A model generated the notes under the pieces. That model ran no database searches and had not been told where the DNA came from. It worked only from the letters and a program-made list of their open reading frames with translations. Shown in pieces: positions 44,250 through 55,548 of a stretch of DNA of 56,437 bases (positions are counted from its first letter, which is position 1; the number at the start of each line of letters is the position of its first letter). Both the position numbers and the translations under genes were made by a program. The stretch is from an uncultured beta proteobacterium (GTDB lineage Bacteria; Pseudomonadota; Gammaproteobacteria; Burkholderiales; Burkholderiaceae_C), in contig CAISLN010000060.1 in NCBI GenBank assembly GCA_903886275.1, positions 1 to 56,437 of the forward strand, given 5' to 3'.

Positions 44250-47126
44250 TTAAAGTGTTTCCTTCGCTTGCACCACGCGCTCGCCCAAGAGCTGCAAGGC
44301 CTTGTCATAGTCGAACTCGGCAATGGCTAGGCCAACGGTACCGGCCTGCGCCACCACGCCCGTCAACAGCGCTGCGTTTTCCGTCCACAGGTCTGTTGCC
44401 AGGGGATCATCGCGCTGCATCAGCTGCTTGATTTGTTGCAAGACCTCATTCGCATGCGCACTGGCAGAGGCGTCTGAGACAGCCGCTGGCGCTGACGGGG
44501 TGGCTTGTTCGAGTGTTGGAATCCGGCGCAAATCGACCACCAACTGTTGCATGGCCTGCGCCGTCTGGTCCATAGCAGTCGCCAGCTTCTGCAGGTCATA
44601 GGGCGCCTTGCGAAGCAAGGCCTCGGTCTCTGCCGCGCACAGTTCGAGGTGCAGTGCACCCAGATTGCCGCTCACCCCTTTGAGGGTATGGGCGATACGT
44701 TCAGCGAGCGCAAAGTTGTCATTGCGCACGGCTGACTGCAGGGTTTGGTCATCCTGGGCATGGAGTTGCAGAAAGCTGCGCAAGAGTTTGAGATACAGCG
44801 TTTGGCTGCCACTGCTGAGCAGGAGTCCGCGCTTGGCATCGAGCTCGGGCACTTGCGCCAAAGCATTTGCCAAGCCGCTGTCGAGCGCCTCAGCTAGGGT
44901 GGCTGCGGGCGGTGCAACCGTGTCGGGAGAAACTGCCGGTACCCCGATGCCAGGGCGCGCATGTACCCAAGTCTGCAGGGTCTTCCATAGGCGTTCGGGT
45001 TCAATCGGTTTGCTGACAAAATCGTTCATGCCACAGGCCAGACAGCGGTCCCGGTCAGAGCCCATGGCATTGGCGGTCATGGCGATGATGGGCAAGTGCT
45101 CGGCCTTATGGTGCAGGCGAATCTGGCGCGTCGCTGTCACGCCGTCGACCACTGGCATTTGCATATCCATCAGGACCACATCGTAGGGCGTGCCCGCAGC
45201 AAAGGAGGCCGCCACAAGGTCGATGGCGACTTGCCCGTCTTCTGCCAGGTCCACCACCATGCCGGCGCGCTTGAGCATTTCCAGCGCCACCTCCTGGTTG
45301 ATTTCGTTGTCCTCCACCAGCAGCACACGTGCACCCTGCAGGGAGCGCACGCCCACAGACGCTGAGTGTTGGACCAAGGCCCCATCGTGCGTGGGAGCCG
45401 GACCCAGAATTGCGGTGAACCAAAAGCAACTGCCACTGCCAGGCAGGCTTTGCACACCCACCTCACCGCCCATGGTCTTGACCAAGCCTTTGCTAATCGC
45501 AAGGCCCAGTCCGGTTCCGCCAAACTTGCGTGTGGTCGCGGTATCCCCCTGCTCGAAGCTTTGAAACAGGCGACTGATTTGCTCCTGCGTCAGCCCTATT
45601 CCCGTATCCGTCACACTAAAGCGGGCCACCAACTCATTGGCGGTGGCGCTTTGCAGTTGCACACTCAGCGTGATGCCGCCACTGTTGGTGAATTTGATGG
45701 CGTTGCCGACGTAGTTGATCAGCACCTGCCCCAAGCGCAAGGCATCGCCCATCAACACCTTGGGCAGCGCCGGATCTACCGTGCGGCGCAGTTCCAATTG
45801 CTTGGCCTGTGCCTTCTCCTGGAAGATGTCCACCACATTGCCCAGCACCGACTCCAATTCAAACGGTGCGCGTTCGGTCACCAACTTGCCCGATTCGATT
45901 TTTGAAAAATCCAAAATATCATTCAAGATGCCCAGCAGGTGCTCACCGCTGCGCTTGATCTTGGTGAGGTAGTCCCTGGTCTTGGGCTCCAAATCGTGCT
46001 CCAAGACCAGACCCGACAGGCCAATGATGGCATTCATGGGCGTGCGAATCTCGTGGCTCATATTGGCCAAAAACTGCCCCTTGGCAAGCGATGCCGCCTC
46101 AGCTTGCTGCTTGGCTTCCAAAAGTTGCTGCTCGACTTGGCGCTCTTTGGTGGTGTCGCGGGCCGTTCCGCGGTAGCCCATAAACCGTCCCTTGCTGTCG
46201 AACTTGGGCGCACCGCTCACCGCCAAATAGCGCAGCGACCCATCCGCGTTGGCGATGGAATACTCAAAGTTTTTGAAGGGCTGATGCTGCTCCAATATTG
46301 ACCGGTGCTGCTCCCACCCCATGCTCAGCGGCATGGCCGTGGCGATCTCCCAGCGACACAGACCCAGATTGGCATCCGCCACTTGCGAATTGCCAGCCGC
46401 GCCGTCCAGCAGTCTCACAAAGCGAAACGCCTCGTCCTGTTCCCAATACCAGTCCGAAGCCAGGTCGGCCATGGTTCTGAACCGGGCCTCGTTGTAGCGC
46501 AAAAGGCGTTGGTTGCGATGCAGACTGAAGATGATGGCGGACAGGGTCAGCGCCATGACGGCGCCAAAAATGTAGAGGCCCACAAAAGCCTCGCGCACCT
46601 GTTGGCGCAGTGCGCTAAGCTGGGAAAACTCTTCGTCCACCAGGTCCTGGGTTACACCCAAGTAGTCATCGGTGACCTTCAAGAAGCTGGACTTGAGCAG
46701 CTCTTTGGCTTGCGCGTCCAGGCCCGCCTCCTTGAGCCGGTTCACTTCATTGCGTGCGACCAACCAATCCTTGCGCACCGCCAACACCGCTTCGACCTTC
46801 TTTTTGGAGCTGTCCGATTGCACCAGTGCCAGGTACTCTTTCTGAATGATATTGACCTCTCGGGTGTTTTCTTGCATGCCCTCCCTGAACAGGTTGAGCA
46901 TGCTTTTATCCTCGGAGTAACCCACCGCGATAGACCGGGCAGAGGCCTGGCGCACATGCGACTGCCACAGGTCGGCGAGGTGCAGCAAGCGGGTTTCGAC
47001 CTCCATCCGTTGGACCTTTTGCGCGACGGCATTGATGCGTGAGGACACCAGCGCCACCAACAAAACGGACACCGCGAAAATGGCCAAAAATCGCAGCCGA
47101 AAGGGAGTCGCTTGCTCTGATTTCAT
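44250..47126 (-). CDS. Hybrid sensor histidine kinase with receiver and Hpt domains
   Basis: A 958-residue membrane phosphorelay kinase of the BarA type. In order: membrane helix (residues 9-28), periplasmic helical sensor region (about 30-185), second membrane helix ([20 protein letters not shown]), PAS domain (about 215-335), HisKA with phospho-acceptor His near 357 ([11 protein letters not shown]), HATPase (N, G1 and G2 boxes present), receiver domain with phospho-Asp near 653 ([13 protein letters not shown]) and Hpt domain with His near 812 ([11 protein letters not shown]). All four relay sites look intact. No cognate regulator is adjacent; it stands behind purL and ends at a terminator. 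A GTG 6 bases upstream (47132) is an alternative start. Confidence 0.94.
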   Translation of the reverse strand: MKSEQATPFRLRFLAIFAVSVLLVALVSSRINAVAQKVQRMEVETRLLHLADLWQSHVRQASARSIAVGYSEDKSMLNLFREGMQENTREVNIIQKEYLALVQSDSSKKKVEAVLAVRKDWLVARNEVNRLKEAGLDAQAKELLKSSFLKVTDDYLGVTQDLVDEEFSQLSALRQQVREAFVGLYIFGAVMALTLSAIIFSLHRNQRLLRYNEARFRTMADLASDWYWEQDEAFRFVRLLDGAAGNSQVADANLGLCRWEIATAMPLSMGWEQHRSILEQHQPFKNFEYSIANADGSLRYLAVSGAPKFDSKGRFMGYRGTARDTTKERQVEQQLLEAKQQAEAASLAKGQFLANMSHEIRTPMNAIIGLSGLVLEHDLEPKTRDYLTKIKRSGEHLLGILNDILDFSKIESGKLVTERAPFELESVLGNVVDIFQEKAQAKQLELRRTVDPALPKVLMGDALRLGQVLINYVGNAIKFTNSGGITLSVQLQSATANELVARFSVTDTGIGLTQEQISRLFQSFEQGDTATTRKFGGTGLGLAISKGLVKTMGGEVGVQSLPGSGSCFWFTAILGPAPTHDGALVQHSASVGVRSLQGARVLLVEDNEINQEVALEMLKRAGMVVDLAEDGQVAIDLVAASFAAGTPYDVVLMDMQMPVVDGVTATRQIRLHHKAEHLPIIAMTANAMGSDRDRCLACGMNDFVSKPIEPERLWKTLQTWVHARPGIGVPAVSPDTVAPPAATLAEALDSGLANALAQVPELDAKRGLLLSSGSQTLYLKLLRSFLQLHAQDDQTLQSAVRNDNFALAERIAHTLKGVSGNLGALHLELCAAETEALLRKAPYDLQKLATAMDQTAQAMQQLVVDLRRIPTLEQATPSAPAAVSDASASAHANEVLQQIKQLMQRDDPLATDLWTENAALLTGVVAQAGTVGLAIAEFDYDKALQLLGERVVQAKETL

Positions 47127-47374
47127 GGACACTGCCAGAGGTGAGCCAGCTGCAGCCCATTGGCTTGGGCCGCCTTGCGCTGACTGCTGCCCGTCGAGAT
47201 TTTCCGATCGTTCATATTTGGAACTCCCAAACAGCCAAGCCCCCTAGCGCATCCACCCCTCACATGCTGCTGCTCAGCGCTGCATCACCAGCCATCGCAT
47301 TGTGCGAATAGGTTCACATTGTTGATGCAAAGCATCGGTGCAGCAAGCGGTGGCCATTCGCTGGTGCTGTGCGC

Positions 47375-50300
47375 CTAGCCAACCCACTTTCTGGCGTTGT
47401 GCCAGAGCTGCATCCAAGGGCTGTGGCCGTTGGCGTCCAGATCGGTCCAGCTGGTCTGGATGTTGCGAAACACGCGCTCGGGGTGCGGCATCATGGCGGT
47501 GAAACGGCCATCCGCCGTGGTCACTGCCGTCAGGCCGGCCGGGCTGCCGTTGGGGTTGAAGGGATAGCCTTCAGTGGCCGCACCACTGTGGTCCACAAAG
47601 CGCATGGCCGCAATCGCCTGGGCCGCATTGCCACGGTACTTGAAGTTGGCATAGCCCTCGCCATGCGCCACCGCAATCGGCAGGCGTGCACCACTCATGC
47701 CTTTGAAAAACAGGCTGGGTGAGTCCAGCACTTCGACCAAGGACAGGCGCGCCTCGAAGCGCTCGCTTTGGTTGGTGGTGAAGCGCGGCCAGTCCTGCGC
47801 ACCGGGGATGATGTCGGCCAGTTCGGCAAACATCTGGCAGCCATTGCACACGCCCAGGCCGAAGGTATCGCCCCGGCCGAAGAAGGCCTGGAACTGGTCG
47901 GAAAGTGCGCTGTTAAAGGTAATCGACCGGGCCCAGCCAATGCCTGCCCCCAGGGTGTCGCCATAGCTAAAGCCGCCGCAGGCGACCACGCCCTGGAAGT
48001 CGGCCAGTTTCGCACGGCCACTTTGCAGATCGGTCATGTGCACGTCAAAGGCATCGAAGCCGGCCTCGGTAAAGGCATAGGCCATTTCCACATGGGAATT
48101 GACGCCCTGCTCGCGCAGCACGGCCACCCTGGGGCGGCTCTTCAGGATCGCAGGTGCCGTGGCCATCAGGGTCTTGAGGGACTCCGGAATATGCGTGTGC
48201 AGGCCCGGGTCGCCCACTGCGCCAGCGGCTGCATGCTCGGCATCGGCGCAGGCCGGGTTGTCGCGCTGCTGGCAAATCTTCCAGCTCACCGCGTCCCAGA
48301 CCTGGTGCAGGTCGGCCAAGGGGGCGCTGAAGATCGACTTGGCATCGCGCCAGATCTGCAGCATGTTCTTGCCGTTGTCCACTGTGCTGGAAGCCGGACG
48401 GGTCTTGCCAACGAAGTGGCTAAAGGCCGACAGGCCGTGCGCACGCAGGGTCGCCATCACCTCCGAGCGCTCGGAGCTGCGCACCTGCAGCACCACGCCC
48501 GGCTCTTCGTTGAACAGGGCCTTGAGCGTCAGCTCTTCGCGTCGCGCACCCACCTGCCCTGCCCAGTTTTTGCTGTCGCCCACGTCCATGCGGCTGTCCG
48601 TGATGCCGTCACCTTCTGTGACCAGCATGTCCACATTGAGCGTGACGCCGACGCGCCCGGCAAAGGCCATTTCGGCCACGGTCGCCAGCAGGCCGCCATC
48701 GCCCTTGTCGTGGTAGGCCAGCAGCTGACCCTTGGCGCGCATTGCGTTCACCGCATTCACCAGGTTGATCAGGTCTTGCGCGCTGTCCAAATCGGGCACC
48801 AGGTCGCCGGACTGGTTGAGCGTTTGCGCCAGGATGCTGGCGGCCATGCGGTTCTTGCCATGGCCCAGATCGACCAGCACCAGCGTCGTGTCCTCCAGCG
48901 CGTTGAGCTGGGGCGTCAGCGTGCCGCGTACATCGGCCAGCGTGGCAAAGGCCGTGATGATCAGCGAGACCGGCGAGGTCACCTTTTGCTTGCCCGCTGC
49001 CGTGTCCCACTGCGTGCGCATGGACAGCGAATCCTTGCCCACGGGAATCGAGATGCCCAGGGCCGGGCAGAGTTCCAGACCCACGGCCTTGACCGTGGCA
49101 TAGAGCGCGGCATCTTCACCGGGCTCGCCGCAAGCGGCCATCCAGTTGGCAGAGAGCTTGACGCGAGACAGCTCAATCGGCGCGGCCAGCAGGTTGGTGA
49201 TCGCCTCGGCAATGGCCATGCGCCCGGACGCGGGGGCGTTGAGTGCGGCCAGCGGCGTGCGCTCGCCCATGGACATGGCTTCGCCGGCAAAGCCCTTGTA
49301 ATCGGCCAGAGTCACGGCGCAATCGGCCACCGGCACCTGCCAGGGTCCGACCATCTGGTCACGGTGGGTGAAGCCGCCCACGGTGCGGTCGCCAATGGTG
49401 ATCAGGAAGCGCTTGGAGGCCACCGTGGGATGGGCCAGCACGTCAATGACGGCCTGCTGCAGACTCACGCCGCTCAGGTCCAGCGGCTTGGCGGCGCGGG
49501 TGATCGTTGTCACGTCGCGCAGCATCTTGGGCGGTTTGCCCAGCAGCACATTCATCGGCATCTGGACAGGTGACTCTTTGCCTTCGTCCACCAAATTCAG
49601 ATCACGCTCTTCGGTAGCCACGCCCACCACAGAGAACGGGCAACGCTCGCGCTCGCACAGGGCCTTGAAGAGTTCCAGTGACTCCGGCGCGATGGCCAGC
49701 ACATAGCGCTCCTGGCTTTCGTTGCACCAGATTTCCTTCGGTGCCATGCCGCTTTCTTCTAGGGGCACGGCGCGCAAATCAAAGCGGGCACCGCGTTCGG
49801 CGTCATTGGTCAGCTCGGGGAAGGCGTTCGACAAACCACCGGCGCCCACATCGTGGATGGCCAGAATCGGGTTGCCGGTGCCGGCCGGGCCACCGGTTTG
49901 CCCCAGCGTCCAGCATTGGTTGATCACCTCCTGCGCCCGGCGCTCGATCTCGGGGTTGCCGCGCTGTACCGAATCAAAGTCCAGGTGCGCCGCATTGGCG
50001 CCGGTGGCCATGGAGCTGGCAGCACTGCCGCCCATGCCGATGCGCATGCCGGGGCCACCGAGCTGGATCAAGAGGCTGCCGGCGGGGAAGGCAATCTTGT
50101 GCGTCTGCGTCTGGTCGATCACGCCCAGGCCACCGGCAATCATGATGGGCTTGTGGTAGCCGCGCTGCAGGGTATCAAAGTCGGTGACGACAGTCTGCTC
50201 GTATTCGCGGAAGTAACCCAGCAGATTGGGCCGGCCAAATTCGTTGTTGAAGGCCGCACCTCCGAGTGGACCCTCCAGCATGATTTGCAGCGGGCTGGCA

Positions 50301-51412
50301 ATGTGCTCGGGCTTGCCATCCAACCGGTCTGACATGCCGCCCCAGATCTTGGAGACGGTAAAGCCGGACAGGCCGGCCTTGGGCTTGGAGCCCCGACCCG
50401 TGGCACCCTCGTCGCGGATCTCGCCACCGGCGCCGGTGGAGGCACCAGGGAAGGGCGAGATGGCGGTAGGGTGGTTGTGGGTTTCCACCTTCATCAGAAT
50501 GTGTTGGGTGGCGCTCTGCTTTTCGTAGCCGGCCATGGCCTTGCTGCCACTCACGCTGGCGGCAGCGGTTGCCACAAAGCGCTCCACCACGGCACCCTCC
50601 ATGACGGAGGCATTGTCCGAATAGGCCACCAGCATGTGCTGCGGGTTGAGCTTGTGGGTGTGGCGGATCATGCCAAACAGGCTGCTGCTCTGGGCCACGC
50701 CGTCGATGGTGAAATCGGCGTTGAAGATCTTGTGGCGGCAATGCTCGCTGTTGGCCTGGGCGAACATCATCAGCTCCACATCGGTGGGGTTGCGGCCCAG
50801 CTTGGTAAAGGCCTCCACCAGGTAGTCGATTTCGTCGGCGGCCAGGGCCAGGCCGAAGGTGGTATTGGCTTCCAGCAGCGCGGACTTGCCACCGTTAAGC
50901 ACATCCACATGGTCCATGGCGGCGGGTTCCAGCGCATGGAACAGATCGAAGGCCTGGGCGCGGTCCAACATGGCGCTTTCGGTCATGCGGTCGTGCAAGA
51001 GCGCGGCCACGGCCTGCAACTGCTCGGGCGTCAACGTGGTCTTGCCCAAGAGCGGGTTTTTCAAAGTGAGTCGGTATTCCACCAAGCGCTCCACCCGCTT
51101 GATACCGAAGCCGCAGTTGTGGGCGATATCGGTGGCCTTGGAGGCCCAGGGTGACAAGGTGCCAAAACGCGGGCTCACCACAATGGCCGGACCCTCGGTC
51201 GCGCCGGTATAGGGGTCGCCATAGGTCAGCAGAGCCGTCAATTGGGCAGACACAGCACTGTCCAGCAAGGATTCGCTGGCCACCAGGTGGATGTAGCGGC
51301 CAGCAATGCCGCTGATCTTTTCGTGAATGCCCTGGAGCGCGGGCAAAAGTTGCTGGATTCGGAAGCTGCTCAGGGCGTTGCCGCCTTCAAAGGGGGAGAT
51401 ATGCAGGGTCAC
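47375..51412 (-). CDS. purL: Phosphoribosylformylglycinamidine synthase
   Basis: Large single-chain FGAM synthase of purine biosynthesis (the gammaproteobacterial type, fused synthase plus glutaminase). The 1345-residue protein has the N-terminal PurS-like domain, the tandem AIRS-like ATPase domains (e.g. [32 protein letters not shown]) and a C-terminal glutaminase with nucleophile Cys in GVCNGCQMF near residue 1190 and the His/Glu pair in MMPHPERVF. Slightly longer than the E. coli enzyme (1295). It is divergent from map with 131 bp between the starts. Confidence 0.97.
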   Translation of the reverse strand: MTLHISPFEGGNALSSFRIQQLLPALQGIHEKISGIAGRYIHLVASESLLDSAVSAQLTALLTYGDPYTGATEGPAIVVSPRFGTLSPWASKATDIAHNCGFGIKRVERLVEYRLTLKNPLLGKTTLTPEQLQAVAALLHDRMTESAMLDRAQAFDLFHALEPAAMDHVDVLNGGKSALLEANTTFGLALAADEIDYLVEAFTKLGRNPTDVELMMFAQANSEHCRHKIFNADFTIDGVAQSSSLFGMIRHTHKLNPQHMLVAYSDNASVMEGAVVERFVATAAASVSGSKAMAGYEKQSATQHILMKVETHNHPTAISPFPGASTGAGGEIRDEGATGRGSKPKAGLSGFTVSKIWGGMSDRLDGKPEHIASPLQIMLEGPLGGAAFNNEFGRPNLLGYFREYEQTVVTDFDTLQRGYHKPIMIAGGLGVIDQTQTHKIAFPAGSLLIQLGGPGMRIGMGGSAASSMATGANAAHLDFDSVQRGNPEIERRAQEVINQCWTLGQTGGPAGTGNPILAIHDVGAGGLSNAFPELTNDAERGARFDLRAVPLEESGMAPKEIWCNESQERYVLAIAPESLELFKALCERERCPFSVVGVATEERDLNLVDEGKESPVQMPMNVLLGKPPKMLRDVTTITRAAKPLDLSGVSLQQAVIDVLAHPTVASKRFLITIGDRTVGGFTHRDQMVGPWQVPVADCAVTLADYKGFAGEAMSMGERTPLAALNAPASGRMAIAEAITNLLAAPIELSRVKLSANWMAACGEPGEDAALYATVKAVGLELCPALGISIPVGKDSLSMRTQWDTAAGKQKVTSPVSLIITAFATLADVRGTLTPQLNALEDTTLVLVDLGHGKNRMAASILAQTLNQSGDLVPDLDSAQDLINLVNAVNAMRAKGQLLAYHDKGDGGLLATVAEMAFAGRVGVTLNVDMLVTEGDGITDSRMDVGDSKNWAGQVGARREELTLKALFNEEPGVVLQVRSSERSEVMATLRAHGLSAFSHFVGKTRPASSTVDNGKNMLQIWRDAKSIFSAPLADLHQVWDAVSWKICQQRDNPACADAEHAAAGAVGDPGLHTHIPESLKTLMATAPAILKSRPRVAVLREQGVNSHVEMAYAFTEAGFDAFDVHMTDLQSGRAKLADFQGVVACGGFSYGDTLGAGIGWARSITFNSALSDQFQAFFGRGDTFGLGVCNGCQMFAELADIIPGAQDWPRFTTNQSERFEARLSLVEVLDSPSLFFKGMSGARLPIAVAHGEGYANFKYRGNAAQAIAAMRFVDHSGAATEGYPFNPNGSPAGLTAVTTADGRFTAMMPHPERVFRNIQTSWTDLDANGHSPWMQLWHNARKWVG

Positions 51413-51543
51413 TGTGCGGGCCTGAAAGAGGGGCTGGAAAGCGGGGGCTAAAAAAGAGAGCGAGAGGGCGCAATAGATACGCGAACGCGGACAATTTTAC
51501 CTGTGCCCCACCGGCTGCCGGAGGCGATGGGATAATTCGGGCC

Positions 51544-52383
51544 ATGACAATCACCATCAAAGATGCCGAAGGCATTGCCGGCATGCGCATAGCCGGGCGA
51601 CTGACCGCCGAAGTGTTGGACTACCTGGCCCCCTTCGTCAAACCCGGTGTCACCACCAACGAGCTGGACAAACTGGCCCACGACTACATCGTCAATGTGC
51701 AGCAGGCCATTCCCGCACCGCTGAACTACACCGGTGGCGGCAACACGCCCTACCCCAAGTCGATCTGCACCTCCATCAACCACCAGGTCTGCCACGGCAT
51801 TCCCAATGACAAGCAGCTGAAAAAAGGCGACATCGTCAATGTGGATGCCACCGTCATCAAGGACGGCTGGCATGGCGACAGCAGCCGCATGTACATCGTG
51901 GGCGACGCCTCGATTGCCGCCAAGCGCCTGTGCAGCCTGACCTACGACGCCCTGTGGCACGGCATCAAGCTGGTGCGCCCGGGCATCCATTTGGGCGACA
52001 TTGGCCACGCCATACAGACCTTTGCCGAAGGCCATGGTTTTAGCGTGGTGCGCGAGTTTTGCGGCCACGGCATTGGACGCGGCTTCCATGAAGAGCCGCA
52101 GGTACTGCATTACGGGCGCCCCGGCACGCTGGACAAACTGGTCGAAGGCATGACCTTCACCATCGAGCCCATGATCAACGCCGGCAAACGCGACATCAAG
52201 GACGGCCCCGAAAAAGACAGCTGGAGCATTGTCACCAAGGACCATTCGCTCTCCGCCCAGTGGGAGCACACGGTGCTGGTCACCGCCACCGGTTACGAGG
52301 TGCTGACGCTCTCCGCTGGCAGCCCGCCCATACCCGCCTTTGTTGCGGCCTTTGGCGCGGCTTCTGTCACGGCCAAGGCCTGA
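51544..52383 (+). CDS. map: Type I methionine aminopeptidase
   Basis: Removes the initiator methionine from nascent proteins. The 279-residue protein contains the five metal ligands in family context: Asp in [17 protein letters not shown] (two Asp), His in [16 protein letters not shown], Glu in FTIEPM and Glu in WEHTVLVT. Length is typical plus a short Ala-rich tail. It is followed by glnD after 13 bp, a common pairing in proteobacteria. Confidence 0.97.
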   Translation: MTITIKDAEGIAGMRIAGRLTAEVLDYLAPFVKPGVTTNELDKLAHDYIVNVQQAIPAPLNYTGGGNTPYPKSICTSINHQVCHGIPNDKQLKKGDIVNVDATVIKDGWHGDSSRMYIVGDASIAAKRLCSLTYDALWHGIKLVRPGIHLGDIGHAIQTFAEGHGFSVVREFCGHGIGRGFHEEPQVLHYGRPGTLDKLVEGMTFTIEPMINAGKRDIKDGPEKDSWSIVTKDHSLSAQWEHTVLVTATGYEVLTLSAGSPPIPAFVAAFGAASVTAKA

Positions 52384-52396
52384 CGCCCGCCGCTGC

Positions 52397-54988
52397 ATGA
52401 CCGATCTCGCCGCGCTGCGCGACAGCTACCGCGCAAAAAAAGCGGCGCTGCTGGAAACCCTGGGCGAACGCGCTGCGTCCACCCGCACCGTGCGCAATGC
52501 CCTGCGCCGCATGTCCACGCTGGTGGATGCCATGCTGGTGGAACTCTGGCACATGGCCGGCATGCAAGAGCACTATGCGCTGCTGGCCGTGGGCGGTTTC
52601 GGGCGTCGCGAGTTGTTTCCCTATTCCGATGTGGACGTGCTGGTCTTGCTGCCCGAGGGCACCTCGGCCGAAGAGGACGCAGACCTCAAGGGCCGCATCG
52701 AAGCCTTTATCAGCAACTGCTGGGACCTGGGGCTGGAGATAGGATCGAGCGTGCGCAGCGTGAGCGAATGCCTGAGCGAGTCGGCGCGCGACGTGACGGT
52801 TCAGACCGCCCTGCTGGAAAGCCGCCTGATCACCGGCAATGCCCGACTGGCTGCGGACTTTCAGAAAGCCTTTTTCGAGGCCTTGGACCCACAGGCTTTT
52901 TTTGTGGCCAAGACCCTGGAACTGGGCCAGCGCCACACCAAGTTTGAAGACACGCCCTATGCGCTGGAGCCCAATTGCAAGGAGTCGCCCGGCGGTCTGC
53001 GCGACCTGCAGGTCATTTTGTGGGTCGCCAGGGCGGCCAAGCTGGGCGACAACTGGAAGGCCCTGGCGCACAACGGCCTGGCCACCGCTTTTGAGGTGCG
53101 CCAGATCCAGCGCAACGAGGCATTGCTGCTGCAAATCCGCGCCCGCCTGCACCTGCTGGCCAAGCGCCGTGAAGACCGGCTGATTTTTGACCTGCAAACC
53201 GCAGTGGCCGAGGCCTTTGGCTACAGCCATAGCGATGCAGAGGGCAAGGGCATGGTGCGCTCCAGCGAACTGCTGATGAAGCGCTACTACTGGGCGGCCA
53301 AGGCGGTGACCCAGCTGAGCCAGATTTTGCTGATGAACATCGAGGAGCGGCTCAACCCCTCCACGCACACGCTGCACCCCATCAATGCGCGCTTCAACGA
53401 AAAAGCCGGCATGCTCGATGTGGCAAGCGACGACCTGTACGAGCGCCATCCACACGCCATTTTGGAAACCTTTCTGGTCTACCAGACCACGGTGGGCGTC
53501 AAGGGCCTTTCGGCGCGCACGCTGCGTGCCCTGTACAACGCGCGCGACTTGATGGACAGCCGCTTTCGCAGGGACCCGGTCAACCGCGCCACCTTCATGC
53601 AGATCCTGATGCAGCACGACGGCATCACCCACGCCATGCGGCTGATGAACCAGACCTCGGTGCTGGGGCGCTACCTGTGGGTGTTCAGGCGCATCGTCGG
53701 GCAGATGCAGCATGACCTGTTCCACGTCTACACGGTGGACCAGCACATCTTGATGGTGCTGCGCAATGTGCGGCGCTTTTTCATCGTGGAGCACGCGCAC
53801 GAATACCCGTTCTGCTCGCAACTGGCCGCCGGTTGGGACAAGCCCTGGCTGCTGGTGGTGGCGGCCCTGTTCCACGATATTGCCAAGGGGCGCGGTGGCG
53901 ACCACTCGGTGCTGGGCATGGCCGAGGCAAGGCGCTTTTGCAAGGACCACGGCATCGACGCCGAAGACACTGATCTGGTCGAGTTCCTGGTGCACGAGCA
54001 CCTGACCATGAGCCGGATTGCGCAAAAAACTGACCTGAGCGACCCGGCCGTAATCGCCGCCTTTGCCAAGCGCGTGGGCAATGAGCGCCGCCTCACCGCC
54101 CTCTACCTGCTGACGGTGGCCGACATACGCGGTACCTCGCCCAAGGTCTGGAATGCCTGGAAGGGCAAGCTGCTTGAAGACCTGTACAAATACACCGCCC
54201 GCGCCCTGGGCGGACGCGCGCCCGACCCGGACGCCGAGGTCGAAGCCCGCAAGCGCGAGGCGCTGGTGATGGTGGCCCTCTACGCCATGCCGTTTGAGGC
54301 GCACAAGCCGCTGTGGGACACGCTGGACGTGGGCTACTTCATGCGCCATGAGGCCGGTGACATTGCCTGGCACACCAAGCAGATCTCGCGCCATGTGGAC
54401 ACCAAGACGCCCATCGTGCGGGCCCGCCGCTCACCGATTGGCGAGGGCCTGCAGGTGCTGGTCTACACCCATGACCAACCCGATTTGTTTGCCCGCATCT
54501 GCGGCTACTTTGACCAGGGCGGCTTTAGCATCGTGGATGCGCGCATCCACACCAGCAAAACCCATTACGCGCTCGACACCTTTCAGGTGACCATGGCCGG
54601 CGGCATAGACGAGCATTTTCGCGAACTCACCTCGATGTTGGAGTCCGGCCTGGCCAATGCCATTGCCAAGGAGACGCCGCTGTCGCCACCGAGCCGTGGC
54701 CGCGTGTCGCGCCGGGTCAAGAGCTTTCCCATCGCCCCGCGCGTCACGCTGCGCCCCGACGAGCGGGCCCAGCTTTGGCTGCTCAATATCTCGGCCAGCG
54801 ACCGCCAAGGCCTGCTCTATTCCGTGGCCCTGGTGCTGGCGCGCCACCATGTCGAGGTGCAACTGGCCAAGGTCGTCACGCTGGGCGAGCGCGTGGAAGA
54901 CACCTTTTTGATCTACGGCCCGCAGCTGCAGCACAACCGCGCGCAAATAGAGATCGAGACCGAGCTGCTGGACGCGCTGGCTTCGTGA
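52397..54988 (+). CDS. glnD: [Protein-PII] uridylyltransferase/uridylyl-removing enzyme
   Basis: Central nitrogen sensor that uridylylates PII proteins when glutamine is low and removes UMP when it is high. The 863-residue protein has the nucleotidyltransferase domain ([20 protein letters not shown], about 65-90), the HD hydrolase domain ([13 protein letters not shown] near residue 493) and two C-terminal ACT domains that bind glutamine (about 685-760 and 790-860). All landmarks intact. Start at ATG 52397; the open frame to 52340 overlaps map and is not used. Confidence 0.97.
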   Translation: MTDLAALRDSYRAKKAALLETLGERAASTRTVRNALRRMSTLVDAMLVELWHMAGMQEHYALLAVGGFGRRELFPYSDVDVLVLLPEGTSAEEDADLKGRIEAFISNCWDLGLEIGSSVRSVSECLSESARDVTVQTALLESRLITGNARLAADFQKAFFEALDPQAFFVAKTLELGQRHTKFEDTPYALEPNCKESPGGLRDLQVILWVARAAKLGDNWKALAHNGLATAFEVRQIQRNEALLLQIRARLHLLAKRREDRLIFDLQTAVAEAFGYSHSDAEGKGMVRSSELLMKRYYWAAKAVTQLSQILLMNIEERLNPSTHTLHPINARFNEKAGMLDVASDDLYERHPHAILETFLVYQTTVGVKGLSARTLRALYNARDLMDSRFRRDPVNRATFMQILMQHDGITHAMRLMNQTSVLGRYLWVFRRIVGQMQHDLFHVYTVDQHILMVLRNVRRFFIVEHAHEYPFCSQLAAGWDKPWLLVVAALFHDIAKGRGGDHSVLGMAEARRFCKDHGIDAEDTDLVEFLVHEHLTMSRIAQKTDLSDPAVIAAFAKRVGNERRLTALYLLTVADIRGTSPKVWNAWKGKLLEDLYKYTARALGGRAPDPDAEVEARKREALVMVALYAMPFEAHKPLWDTLDVGYFMRHEAGDIAWHTKQISRHVDTKTPIVRARRSPIGEGLQVLVYTHDQPDLFARICGYFDQGGFSIVDARIHTSKTHYALDTFQVTMAGGIDEHFRELTSMLESGLANAIAKETPLSPPSRGRVSRRVKSFPIAPRVTLRPDERAQLWLLNISASDRQGLLYSVALVLARHHVEVQLAKVVTLGERVEDTFLIYGPQLQHNRAQIEIETELLDALAS

Positions 54989-55046
54989 GCTGGACTATGC
55001 CAGCCACCATACGTCCTTGGTGTGGCACCACCACAAGTTCCCTAAA

Positions 55047-55270
55047 CTACCCATCCTTGTAAGTAACTTGGTGCCGAACGGCCAAGATGGCGACCTCACC
55101 GGGCGCGTAGCGATACAAAACGATGTAGCCGCTGTCACCAAAGGTAATCATCCACTCTCGGTATTCAGGCTCCATGCCTTCTATGGGCCGACCGACTCCT
55201 GGTTGATGTGCAAGAACTCGCACTCCAACCCTGAGCTCCTTCACCGCACGCTTAGCTGCGCCTGTGTTTT
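55047..55270 (-). pseudogene. ParE/RelE-family toxin, 5' end missing
   Basis: The frame encodes the last two-thirds of a ParE-type toxin: AAKRAVKELRVGVRVLAHQP followed by VGRPIEGMEPEYREWMITFG and a strand-rich end LYRYAPGEVAILAVRHQ. Intact relatives begin with about 25-30 more residues (first beta strand and helix). Upstream of codon ...NTGAAK the DNA belongs to an integrase fragment in another frame, so the N-terminus is lost. An ATG-like GTG/ATG inside could still give a 65-residue product, but without the first strand it should not be active. No antitoxin gene lies next to it. Confidence 0.72.
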
Positions 55271-55441
55271 TTGGTGTTCAATCAACGTGTTGACGGTGAG
55301 GTCTTCTAGTCTGAGTACCAGCGTCGAAGTGGAGGCCCCAAAGCGGGTGAGGTTGGTCAAAGCGTCCTGGTAACAGATGGCGGTCGCTGGACGAACGAGC
55401 CGGTGTTTGAGGTACTTCGCCAATAATTCTTGTAATTCCAA
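55241..55441 (-). pseudogene. Integrase N-terminal fragment
   Basis: Sixty-six codons beginning MELQELLAKYLKHRLVRPAT resemble the SAM-like core-binding domain of a tyrosine recombinase (helix pattern ATAICYQDALTNLTRFGAST and the LEDLTVNTLIEHQK strand-helix). The catalytic domain is absent; after EHQK the DNA switches to the parE fragment and the frame soon stops. It is not part of the recombinase at 23084-24160, from which it differs in sequence. Called a remnant. Confidence 0.62.
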
Positions 55442-55481
55442 AATTTTCTTTCTAAGCGCAGCAAATATTTCTGCACGAAAA

Positions 55482-55520
55482 AAAGTCCGGTCTGCACAAA
55501 CGCAGCCGGACTTTCTTTTT
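55482..55520 (-). terminator. Hairpin terminator downstream of the CAP-domain gene
   Basis: Perfect 9-bp arms AAAGTCCGG (55482-55490) and CCGGACTTT (55506-55514) flanked by A and T runs on both sides (55478-55484 and 55511-55520), in the 107-bp space between the CAP-domain gene and the integrase fragment. It can stop transcription in either direction; for the minus strand it closes the CAP-domain gene. Confidence 0.85.
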
Positions 55521-55548
55521 CAGAATAAAATTCTGATCTAGTTTTTAT

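Noticed and set aside
47133..47374. Small gene or RNA in the 242-bp gap between purL and the hybrid kinase
   Set aside because: No convincing frame, hairpin with T tract or known RNA motif was seen; it probably carries the kinase promoter.
47768..49573. 601-codon plus-strand frame inside purL
   Set aside because: Composition is that of an antisense shadow (many His, Gly, Arg, Gln) and purL is complete on the other strand.
52367..54394. 675-codon minus-strand frame over glnD
   Set aside because: Shadow frame; glnD has intact nucleotidyltransferase, HD and ACT domains.
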